44,645 nucleotides of DNA from an uncultured Prevotella sp. (lineage in GTDB: Bacteria > Bacteroidota > Bacteroidia > Bacteroidales > Bacteroidaceae): positions 1 to 44,645 of the forward strand of contig CAMNII010000018.1 of the NCBI GenBank assembly GCA_946540435.1, in the 5' to 3' direction. A program made the translations under genes and the position numbers. The first letter of the stretch is position 1, and each line of letters opens with the position of its first letter. A model generated the notes under the pieces. It was given only the letters and a program-made list of their open reading frames with translations. It did no database searches and was not told the origin of the DNA. Shown here piece after piece: positions 7,764 to 15,181 of the stretch.

Positions 7764-8194
7764 TCAGCTATTCAGCAGAGGGCGTCAGAATGCCCGACAT
7801 CAGAAAACGCGACACCACACGGTGGATCAGAGCTGTCGCCGCCACCTACGGACGTACCGTCGGCGAAGTGGGATACCTCTTCTGCGACGACGAGAAAATC
7901 CTCGAGGTGAACAATGAATACCTCGGCCACGACTACTACACCGACATCATCACCTTCGACTACGACGAAGGGCAGCAGATCAACGGTGACCTGGTCATCT
8001 CGCTCGATACCGTCAGAACCAACGCCGAGAAATACCACAAGGACTACAGCGAAGAACTCCACCGCGTCATCATCCATGGCATCCTCCACCTCTGCGGCAT
8101 CAACGACAAAGGACCGGGCGAACGCGAAATCATGGAGGCGGCCGAGAACCGCGCACTCGCCATCTGCCCGGCACTGCATGAAAGGAAAGACTGA
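7760..8194 (+). CDS. ybeY: Endoribonuclease / rRNA maturation factor YbeY
   Basis: A 144-residue metal-dependent RNase of the UPF0054 family, involved in 16S rRNA 3'-end maturation and ribosome quality control. The signature is RVIIHGILHLCGINDKG, giving metal-binding His at about 106 and 110. The family's third His (H-x3-H-x5-H) is Asp here (about D116); this substitution is familiar in Bacteroidota YbeY and does not by itself suggest loss of function. The mid-region NNEYLGHDYYTDIITFDY is also conserved. The start overlaps the coaD stop (ATGA), and metY follows after 55 bases. Confidence 0.93.
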   Translation: MISYSAEGVRMPDIRKRDTTRWIRAVAATYGRTVGEVGYLFCDDEKILEVNNEYLGHDYYTDIITFDYDEGQQINGDLVISLDTVRTNAEKYHKDYSEELHRVIIHGILHLCGINDKGPGEREIMEAAENRALAICPALHERKD

Positions 8195-8249
8195 GCAAAC
8201 GAACAGATGAAGGACTAAAGTACCATTATAAAAGTAAAAAGATTGTAAG

Positions 8250-9539
8250 ATGGAAAAACGTAAACTACACTTCGAAACCCTACAGCTACACGTAGGACAG
8301 GAACAGGCCGACCCAACTACCGACGCCCGCGCCGTGCCTATCTACCAGACCACCTCCTACGTGTTCCGTAACTCACAGCATGCCGCCGACCGCTTCGCAC
8401 TGAAAGATGCCGGGAACATCTACGGCCGGCTGACCAACTCCACGCAGGACGTCTTCGAACAGCGTATGGCAGCCCTCGAAGGAGGCACGGCAGCCCTCGC
8501 CGTGGCCAGCGGTGCCGCCGCCGTCACCTATGCCCTGCAGAACATCCTGCAGGCCGGCGACCACATCGTTGCCGCCGACAACCTCTACGGCGGCTCGTTC
8601 AACCTCATCACCCATACCCTCACCACACAGGGCATCACCGCCACCATCGTCAACGTCAACGACCTACAGGCCCTCGAGGATGCCATCCAGCCCAATACAA
8701 AGGTCGTCTATGCCGAGACCCTCGGCAATCCCAACAGCGACGTGCTCAACATCGAAGGTGTCGCCGACGTGGCTCACCGCCACCACCTGCCCCTCATCAT
8801 CGACAATACCTTCGGCACACCCTTCCTCATCCGACCCTTCGAACATGGTGCCGACATCGTCGTCCACTCAGCAACGAAATTCATTGGCGGACACGGCTCC
8901 AGCCTCGGAGGTGTCATCGTCGACGGTGGCACGTTCGACTGGAAAGGCCATGCCGACAAATTCCCTACCCTCGGACAGCCCGACCCCTCCTACCACGGTG
9001 CCGTCTTCGCCGACGTGGCAGGACCTGCTGCCTTCGTCACCCGCATCCGTGCCGTCATCCTGCGCGACACTGGCGCCGCCATCTCTCCCTTCAACGCATG
9101 GATCCTGCTGCAGGGACTCGAGACCCTCTCGCTGCGCGTAGAACGCCACGTGGAGAATGCCCTGAAAGTCGTCGACTTCCTCTGCCACCACCCGAAGGTA
9201 GACGCCGTCAACCACCCGGCAGTAGCCACACGTCCCGACCACGCCCTCTACCAGCGCTACTTCCCCAATGGAGCCGGCAGCATCTTCACCTTCGAGATCA
9301 AAGGGGGCCAAGAGGCAGCCTGGCGGTTCATTGACAGCCTCCAGATTTTCTCACTCCTCGCCAACGTGGCCGACGTGAAGAGCCTCGTCATCCATCCCTA
9401 CACCACGACCCACTCGCAGATGACACCCGAGGAACTCGAACAGCAGCACATCACACCCGCCACCATACGCCTGAGCATCGGTACCGAACATGTCGACGAC
9501 ATCATCGACGACCTCCGTCAGGCATTGGAGAACGTGTAA
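8250..9539 (+). CDS. metY: O-acetylhomoserine sulfhydrylase (PLP, Cys/Met metabolism family)
   Basis: A 429-residue pyridoxal-phosphate enzyme that makes homocysteine (or cysteine, if O-acetylserine is accepted) from the O-acetyl amino acid and sulfide. The start KLHFETLQLHVGQEQADPTTDARAVPIYQTTSY, here read in two parts (KLHFETLQLHVGQ and AVPIYQTTSYVF), is typical of the ~430-residue sulfhydrylase branch rather than the shorter cystathionine synthases. VVHSATKFIGGHG contains the Schiff-base lysine (about K210). YAETLGNPNSDV and LSIGTEHVDDIIDDL are further family blocks. It is 55 bases after ybeY and closes the plus-strand group. It uses homoserine derived through Asd. Confidence 0.92.
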   Translation: MEKRKLHFETLQLHVGQEQADPTTDARAVPIYQTTSYVFRNSQHAADRFALKDAGNIYGRLTNSTQDVFEQRMAALEGGTAALAVASGAAAVTYALQNILQAGDHIVAADNLYGGSFNLITHTLTTQGITATIVNVNDLQALEDAIQPNTKVVYAETLGNPNSDVLNIEGVADVAHRHHLPLIIDNTFGTPFLIRPFEHGADIVVHSATKFIGGHGSSLGGVIVDGGTFDWKGHADKFPTLGQPDPSYHGAVFADVAGPAAFVTRIRAVILRDTGAAISPFNAWILLQGLETLSLRVERHVENALKVVDFLCHHPKVDAVNHPAVATRPDHALYQRYFPNGAGSIFTFEIKGGQEAAWRFIDSLQIFSLLANVADVKSLVIHPYTTTHSQMTPEELEQQHITPATIRLSIGTEHVDDIIDDLRQALENV

Positions 9540-9563
9540 GGAAATCTCTGTCCATACGAAAAG

Positions 9564-9596
9564 CGGCCATCTGCAAGGTATACATGCAGATGGCCG
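9564..9596. terminator. Bidirectional terminator between metY and GH115
   Basis: Perfect 12-bp stem CGGCCATCTGCA (9564-9575) and TGCAGATGGCCG (9585-9596) with a 9-base loop. Downstream sequence is TTCTCTTT on the plus strand and CTTTTC on the minus strand, so it can serve both converging genes. Confidence 0.8.
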
Positions 9597-9606
9597 TTCT
9601 CTTTAC

Positions 9607-9632
9607 TCATACCTTGTCGTGCAAGGGTATGA
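9607..9632 (-). terminator. Second hairpin after the GH115 gene, weak terminator candidate
   Basis: TCATACCTTG (9607-9616) pairs with CAAGGGTATGA (9622-9632) with one bulged G. No T-run follows on the minus strand, so its role is uncertain; it may only support the stronger hairpin next to it. Confidence 0.4.
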
Positions 9633-9657
9633 AGAGAAATAGCTTTCGGAGGTTTGC

Positions 9658-12600
9658 CTACAGCACCACCTTCCTGCCGTCCTTGATGTAGATGCCCTTC
9701 TTCAATATTGGGTGTTGAGCACCGGTTGATGACGTGATGCGGCGGCCCTGCAGGTCGTAGATGGTTGTTGGCTGTTGGCTGTTGGCAGTTGGCAGTTGGC
9801 TTATCACGTCAGTCTCGCTGACCTTGTTGATGCGAAAGTAGTCGACTTTGAACCATCCGTTCTTGTATTCGGAGTGGCGTGTGCCGTCGCTTTGTCTGGG
9901 GTCGGCGCGGATGCCGAGGGTGAGGTCTTCGCCTTCAGCCAGGTCGACGTAGACCCACATGTCCTGCAGGTTGTAACTGCCGTTGGCTCCGCCGATGTAT
10001 CCGGCGAAGGTGTTCTGCTCGCCCTCGGTGAGGTTCTGCTCATAGTCGATGTCCATGCCGTAGTACTGCACGTTCTGGTTGGCAAAGAGGCGGGTGGTGG
10101 CGAGGTAGTTCTCTTCTACCCACAGCTTGCACTGCACGAGGTAGCGGCCGGGTGTGAGCTCCGCAGCGGAAATGGTCTGGTAGAGCTGGAAGCCTTCGGG
10201 AAAGTATCCGCCCTGTGGCAGGCACCAGCACACGTTGGTCTTGTGTGGATTGTTTGCATCGCTGTTGATGCCGTAGGACTGGCCGGGAAAGGTGCCCGTA
10301 ATGTTCCATCCGTAGGGGGTGTAGCGGCGTGTCGTGCCGTCGTTGTTCTCTTTCACGGTGCCGCCGTCGCTATAGAACTCGAAGTCGTAGTTCTTCAGAA
10401 CGCGCTCAGTGAGTGTGAGGTCTTCTTCGTCTGCCGGTGGTACCTCGCTGACCTTGTTGATGCGGAAGTAGTCGACTTTGAACCATCCCGCGTTGTCGGT
10501 GGCCGATGAGCCGTCGTTCTTGCGGTTGCTGGTCTTGATGCCGAAGGAGAGGTCTTCGCCTTCGCCGACGGTGACGAATACTTCCATGTCGCGCAGGGTG
10601 ATGGCGCTGGCGTCGCCTCCGGCATATCCGGCATAGGTATTGATTTCGCCGTCGGTGAGCAGGCGGGTGTAGTCGCTCTCGTAGCCGTAGTACTGCACGT
10701 TCTGGTTGGCAAAGAGTCGGCAGTTGGTCTTCTTGGAATTCTCTACCCACAGCATGCACGAGATTTTATAGACGCCCGGTTCTATCTTCCCGGCGGGGAT
10801 GGTCTGGTAGAGCCAGAAGTCGCTGGGCATGGGTACGCTGTTGATCCAGCATACGTTGTTGCCGTGGTAGTTCAGGGCGTCCTGGTTGACACCGTAGCTG
10901 TCGAGTCCGTTGCTGCCTTTTTTCAGTTCGCCTTTCGACTGCCATCCGGCTGGGATGCCGCGTCCGATGTTCCCGGGCTGGTTGAGCTGTCCGTCGTGGT
11001 TGTATTCGAAGTCGTAGTTCTCGATGAGTGCCTCGGTGAGGGTGAGGTCTTCTATCTCGGGCACGATGCTATAGATCTCACTGAGCACGACGCCCGGGTC
11101 CATGAATGATACGCGCACCTTGACGGTCTTGTCCTCGTCGGCCGTATAGTCAATGGTGGCATCGTTGAAGCCCTGTGGCACGGTGGTGTTCCATTTGCCT
11201 TCCATGGCAGTGGTCTTCAGCGACTTCACCTCAGCCCGCTTGCCGTCGATGCTGACGCCCACGCGCAGGTCGTAGGTGCTGTTCAGTGGGAAGGTGCACA
11301 GACAGCGCACCTGGATGCTGTTCTTCCCGGCCTTCACGGGCACGTCGTATTCGGCCCATGGTGCCTGTGAGATACGTCCAGAGGTGTAGGCCGTCATGTT
11401 GAGCGGCCATACGGTGACGGCATTGTCGGAGATGCCCAAGCCGCGCAAGGTGGTGAGGTCGCCGCTCGAGGCGGTGAAGTCGGCAGCGGGCACGACGATG
11501 GTCTCTGTCGTCTTCAGTTCGGTCTTGACGTTATTGATGGAGGTGAGGGTGGCCGTGACGGGCATGTTGAACTGGCCGTCGCCATGAGGCTTCATGCTCA
11601 TCACGCCGTTCCACTTGCCATTGGCAATGCCGGTGTTGTACTTCTTAGTCAGGTCGCTGATCAAGCGGTAGGCCTGTCGGGCCTCGGCGGCATATTCCAG
11701 TGCGGCGTCACGCTGCCCGGCGCGTGCCAGCTCCATGCTCTGTGCGGCGCGGAAGGTCTTGACGTTCATCTCGTAGGCACACTTTACGGGATACTCGATG
11801 AGTTCGAAGTAGGCATCCTGCAGGTCGGCAGGGATGCTGCTCTTCAGTGCGTCCACGCGTTCGGCGATGGCTTGGTAGTCGGCGATGCGCTGGTTCTGCT
11901 CCTCACGGGTGTAGGCAATGGCATGCACATGTTCGGGCTTGCCGGAGGCACCCAGCCGGTAGTACTCATGTTTGATGGCTGTCAGCTCTTCGGCCACGTC
12001 GGCCCCGAAGGTTTTCTCCATCCAATGCTCGGTGTAGTCGTAGGCTTTGTCGGGAGCCCACTGGTCGACGTCCCAGGCGAGGTCCATGCAGAACTCGAGC
12101 TCCATCTCAGCGGGTTTGATGTCGCCGACGTTGATGACCCACAGCGTCTGTATACCTTGGCTGTAGGCTTTCGAGAGTTCGTAGCTGATGAGCGACGGCG
12201 AGATGGTGCTGAGCCAGAGGTAGCTGACGGGGCTGCCGAGGTAGGAGAGGTGGTAGTAGATGCCGTTGCCGCCGCTGCGTGCCTGTTCGTTGGCACGCGG
12301 CATCTGGCGGATGTAGCCGTGGTTGTCGTCCACCCAGCAGATGGTGACATCCTCGGGCACCTGCAGACCGGCATTATAGGCGTCGAGCACTTCCTTGTAG
12401 GGGATGAAGAGCTGCGGCACGGTGGTGGCATCGCCCATATACTTATCTAACAGGGAGCGCTGGAAGCCGATGATCTCGGTGAGTCCGCGCACCTTGTCCT
12501 GTGTCGACGGATAGCCGGAGATGCCCCAGTCGTGGACACCGCGCATGCCGAGGGTGTACATGGCGTCGTAGCCTACGCTCTCAGCTACGCGCTCCTCCCA

Positions 12601-13503
12601 GTACTGCTGTATCTTGGTCTTGTTGGTGACGTAGTTCCAGTCGTCGTTGTTGCCGTTCCAGGGTGCGTGCCGCCATTCCCATTCGTTGTCGCGGAGCATC
12701 TGTTCGCAGTGGCTGGAACCGAGCATGATGTCGTATTTCTTGGCCACGGGCAGGTTGGCCTTGTTGGCCCAGAATGCTTCCGAGCAGAGGTGCATGGCAG
12801 GCCACAGGGTGTTGGCCCGCAGGCGCAGCAGCAGTTCCATGACACGGGCGTAGGTGTTCGGCCCGATGTTGTTGTATTGCTTGTCGAGCCCCTTGGCAGC
12901 CCAGGGGGTCAGTCCCCAGTCTTCGTCGTTGATGAAGATGCCGCGGTATTTCACGGATGGCTCTTTCGACACCGTCTTCTCTCCGGCAAGGTAGAGCGCA
13001 GCGTGCTGCTGCGGTGCGACGTCGGCCCACCATATCCATGGCGTGACACCGATGAGGCGCGACAGCTCGAACAGTCCGTAGGCGGTGCCGCGCGGTGTGG
13101 AGCCGATGATGGCCAGCCGGTCCTTGTCGATGCGCTGAAGGCTGTATACCTCCCATCGTCCTGCTATCTCGCTGAGGTCGATGGCGCCGGCTTCGGCCAG
13201 CTCGGTGATGAGTGTGGTTCCGATGGTGCCGGCATAGATGACGGGTCTGCCGTCGGCATTGCTGTCTCCCGTGGTGACGGTCAGGCGCTGTCCGGTCACG
13301 GCCTTGATGTCTTCGGCCACGCAGTTGGCCGCTGTCATCACGACCTCCGCATCCGCTGCATCGAGAAGGAACGTGGCCGACTGGTCGGTGCCGACCAAGG
13401 TGAAACTGTCGTCAGCAGGCGTTGTGCTGACGGTGATGGCATCCTGTGCGCTTGCAGTCAGCGAAAGGAGCAAGGTTGCCAGTAGCAAGAAATACTTTTT
13501 CAT
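9658..13503 (-). CDS. GH115 alpha-glucuronidase-like enzyme with two repeated C-terminal modules and T9SS tail
   Basis: A 1281-residue secreted enzyme. Residues 1-19 are a signal peptide (ending ASAQ). The N-terminal domain and barrel match GH115 (VYSLQRIDKDRLAIIGSTPRGTAYGLF, quoted in part as IIGSTPRGTAYGLF; WWADVAPQ; KYRGIFINDEDWGLTPWA; CWVDDNHGYIRQMP near 390-403). A GH115_C-like beta domain spans about 668-808. GH115 enzymes remove (4-O-methyl-)glucuronic acid side chains, typically from glucuronoxylan or arabinogalactan. Two ~200-residue modules follow (about 818-1017 and 1026-1231), the same as in the GH127-like protein at 15.2 kb. The end (YDLQGRRI..LKKGIYIKDGRKVVL) is a T9SS type A sorting domain, so the protein is probably surface-bound. 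A heptamer array codes the linker just before YDLQGRR. It follows the FAD oxidoreductase by 16 bases. Confidence 0.9.
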   Translation of the reverse strand: MKKYFLLLATLLLSLTASAQDAITVSTTPADDSFTLVGTDQSATFLLDAADAEVVMTAANCVAEDIKAVTGQRLTVTTGDSNADGRPVIYAGTIGTTLITELAEAGAIDLSEIAGRWEVYSLQRIDKDRLAIIGSTPRGTAYGLFELSRLIGVTPWIWWADVAPQQHAALYLAGEKTVSKEPSVKYRGIFINDEDWGLTPWAAKGLDKQYNNIGPNTYARVMELLLRLRANTLWPAMHLCSEAFWANKANLPVAKKYDIMLGSSHCEQMLRDNEWEWRHAPWNGNNDDWNYVTNKTKIQQYWEERVAESVGYDAMYTLGMRGVHDWGISGYPSTQDKVRGLTEIIGFQRSLLDKYMGDATTVPQLFIPYKEVLDAYNAGLQVPEDVTICWVDDNHGYIRQMPRANEQARSGGNGIYYHLSYLGSPVSYLWLSTISPSLISYELSKAYSQGIQTLWVINVGDIKPAEMELEFCMDLAWDVDQWAPDKAYDYTEHWMEKTFGADVAEELTAIKHEYYRLGASGKPEHVHAIAYTREEQNQRIADYQAIAERVDALKSSIPADLQDAYFELIEYPVKCAYEMNVKTFRAAQSMELARAGQRDAALEYAAEARQAYRLISDLTKKYNTGIANGKWNGVMSMKPHGDGQFNMPVTATLTSINNVKTELKTTETIVVPAADFTASSGDLTTLRGLGISDNAVTVWPLNMTAYTSGRISQAPWAEYDVPVKAGKNSIQVRCLCTFPLNSTYDLRVGVSIDGKRAEVKSLKTTAMEGKWNTTVPQGFNDATIDYTADEDKTVKVRVSFMDPGVVLSEIYSIVPEIEDLTLTEALIENYDFEYNHDGQLNQPGNIGRGIPAGWQSKGELKKGSNGLDSYGVNQDALNYHGNNVCWINSVPMPSDFWLYQTIPAGKIEPGVYKISCMLWVENSKKTNCRLFANQNVQYYGYESDYTRLLTDGEINTYAGYAGGDASAITLRDMEVFVTVGEGEDLSFGIKTSNRKNDGSSATDNAGWFKVDYFRINKVSEVPPADEEDLTLTERVLKNYDFEFYSDGGTVKENNDGTTRRYTPYGWNITGTFPGQSYGINSDANNPHKTNVCWCLPQGGYFPEGFQLYQTISAAELTPGRYLVQCKLWVEENYLATTRLFANQNVQYYGMDIDYEQNLTEGEQNTFAGYIGGANGSYNLQDMWVYVDLAEGEDLTLGIRADPRQSDGTRHSEYKNGWFKVDYFRINKVSETDVISQLPTANSQQPTTIYDLQGRRITSSTGAQHPILKKGIYIKDGRKVVL
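9766..9800. repeat. Heptamer array in the linker before the GH115 sorting tail
   Basis: Five 7-mers on the plus strand: TGTTGGC three times, then AGTTGGC twice. In frame on the minus strand they code SQLPTANSQQPT, immediately before TIYDLQGRR. The same heptamer occurs at the end of glsA (3020-3054). Confidence 0.95.
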
Positions 13504-13519
13504 AGTGCTCTATATGTTT

Positions 13520-15097
13520 TTATTTTGTTGTTCGTTCAATATTGTTGAAGCGGGTCGTCACCTTGCCGGCATCCACCTGCTGCACACAGCCGGCGTGGTG
13601 GTCGATGGCTTCGCATGCAGCCATTCCGCAATGTTCGCCGAGCATCATGTAGACGGGTTCCATGCGGATGGAGCCGAAGGCGATGTGCGATGCCGAGAGG
13701 CAGACGGGGACGATGAGGTTTGAGGCCTCATGCTCCTTGGGTGTGACGGCACGGTAGGAGATGGGGTAGGGACCGTTGCTGAGGTGTATCTGCACATCGC
13801 CTTCGTTCTTCACCATGCCGTTGACAACGTAGCGTCCGCAGTTGTGGGAGTCCATGGTGTAGTCGGCATAGCCGATGGGGTCGCTGACGACGGCGGTGCC
13901 TTCGCAGTGGGCCTGCGTCATCACCATCCGTCCCAGCATGCGCCGCGACTCACGGATGTATAGCTGTGGGGTGATGTGGTTGTTGTCTTCGTATTCGTCG
14001 CGCGGCCATCCCCACTGCGCCAAGTCTTTCCGGATATGGGCCGGGATGCGCTCGTCGGTCCACATGAAGTAGAGCAGGCCGAGGGTATAGTCGAGGTGCC
14101 GCTTGTAGATGGCTTCGCGCTCCTCATAGGAGGCCTCGGGATAGTCGTAGCTCTCGCCGATCAGGTCGGTGGAGAAAGCTCCCTGGTTGTTCATGTCGCA
14201 CTTGCCGTTCGGCATCGGCGACCATTTCAGACAGTCTTCGTACGACCGCCACGGGCTCCGCTCCTTCAGTCTGATGAGCAGTTCGTAGCGGGAAGGATCG
14301 TAGTTGTCGGGAACGACATCGGTGATGGGAATGCGGTTGTCGGCATGGCGTGTCAGTGTCAGCCGGAAGTTGTAAGCCTGCACATGGCGGTCGCCCTGGC
14401 CTTGCCTGCCTACGCTGTCGGGACTGATGCCCCAGAGGAGGCCGCTTGCGGGGTCGCCCTTCACCACATAGGGGTCGACGCCGTCGGGGAACTGGTGCTT
14501 CTGACGTATCTGCACGCCGTTGCCAGTCTCTCCGTAGGTGTCGTTCGACTCGCGTCCGATGGTATAGGAGACGCCAGCCCGGGCCATCAGGTCGCCTTCG
14601 TAGCTGCAGTCGATGAATACCTTTGCCTTGATGGTGGTGTGGCGGTGGGGCTTCTCGGCGTCCTCCACGGTGATGGCGGTGATGCGGCTGCCCTTCTTCT
14701 TGGCTTTGACGATGCGCTGCTGCATGAGCACGCTTCCGATGCCTGCCTCGTTGAGAAACTGGCGGAAGACGGCCAGCGCCACCTTCGGCTCAAAGGTCAG
14801 CTTCATCCCTGTCTCGCCATAGTGGGTGGCTATACGTTCGTAGAACAGGCGGGCATAGCCTTTGAGCATCTCGGGATGATAGAGGTCGGTCCATCCGAGT
14901 CCTCCGGCCGTCATGCCGCCGATGCGGCGTCCCGGTTCGATGAGGATGACGCTCTTCCCCTCACGCTTTGCCGCACAGGCTGCCATGATGCCGGCCGGCG
15001 TGGTGCCATAGACGCAGACATCAGCGCTTTTCTGTGCCCTGCAGCACGATGGGGTGAGCAGGAGGAAGGTCAGGAGGACGTATAGCATTCTGTTCAT
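13520..15097 (-). CDS. Secreted FAD-dependent oxidoreductase (FAD_oxidored family)
   Basis: A 525-residue FAD enzyme with an N-terminal signal sequence (MNRMLYVLLTFLLLTP..), possibly a lipoprotein because cysteines follow the hydrophobic stretch, although the lipobox is poor. VCVYGTTPAGIMAACAAKRE is the dinucleotide-binding region, GRRIGGMTAGGLGWTD follows it, and AKVFIDCSYEGDLMARAGV and ESRRMLGRMVMTQAHCEG are typical of the FAD_oxidored (PF12831) group common in Bacteroidota glycan clusters. The reaction is unknown; oxidation of a sugar, or action on an oxidised or acidic glycan, is only inferred. The start at 15,097 is preferred over the upstream in-frame Met at 15,145 because it begins the signal peptide directly. 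It sits between GH127-like and GH115 genes (84- and 16-base gaps). Confidence 0.88.
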   Translation of the reverse strand: MNRMLYVLLTFLLLTPSCCRAQKSADVCVYGTTPAGIMAACAAKREGKSVILIEPGRRIGGMTAGGLGWTDLYHPEMLKGYARLFYERIATHYGETGMKLTFEPKVALAVFRQFLNEAGIGSVLMQQRIVKAKKKGSRITAITVEDAEKPHRHTTIKAKVFIDCSYEGDLMARAGVSYTIGRESNDTYGETGNGVQIRQKHQFPDGVDPYVVKGDPASGLLWGISPDSVGRQGQGDRHVQAYNFRLTLTRHADNRIPITDVVPDNYDPSRYELLIRLKERSPWRSYEDCLKWSPMPNGKCDMNNQGAFSTDLIGESYDYPEASYEEREAIYKRHLDYTLGLLYFMWTDERIPAHIRKDLAQWGWPRDEYEDNNHITPQLYIRESRRMLGRMVMTQAHCEGTAVVSDPIGYADYTMDSHNCGRYVVNGMVKNEGDVQIHLSNGPYPISYRAVTPKEHEASNLIVPVCLSASHIAFGSIRMEPVYMMLGEHCGMAACEAIDHHAGCVQQVDAGKVTTRFNNIERTTK

Positions 15098-15181
15098 CGT
15101 GTTCTCTTGTTCATAGGGTTGTCGCTGCAACGTTCCAACCTTCAAGGGTCAGTGTCGGGAAGGTGCGTGTTAGTCGTATGT

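Noticed and set aside
8075..8107. YbeY considered inactive because the third metal-binding His is Asp
   Set aside because: From general knowledge the same Asp/Lys replacement is common in Bacteroidota YbeY, so it is not evidence of decay.
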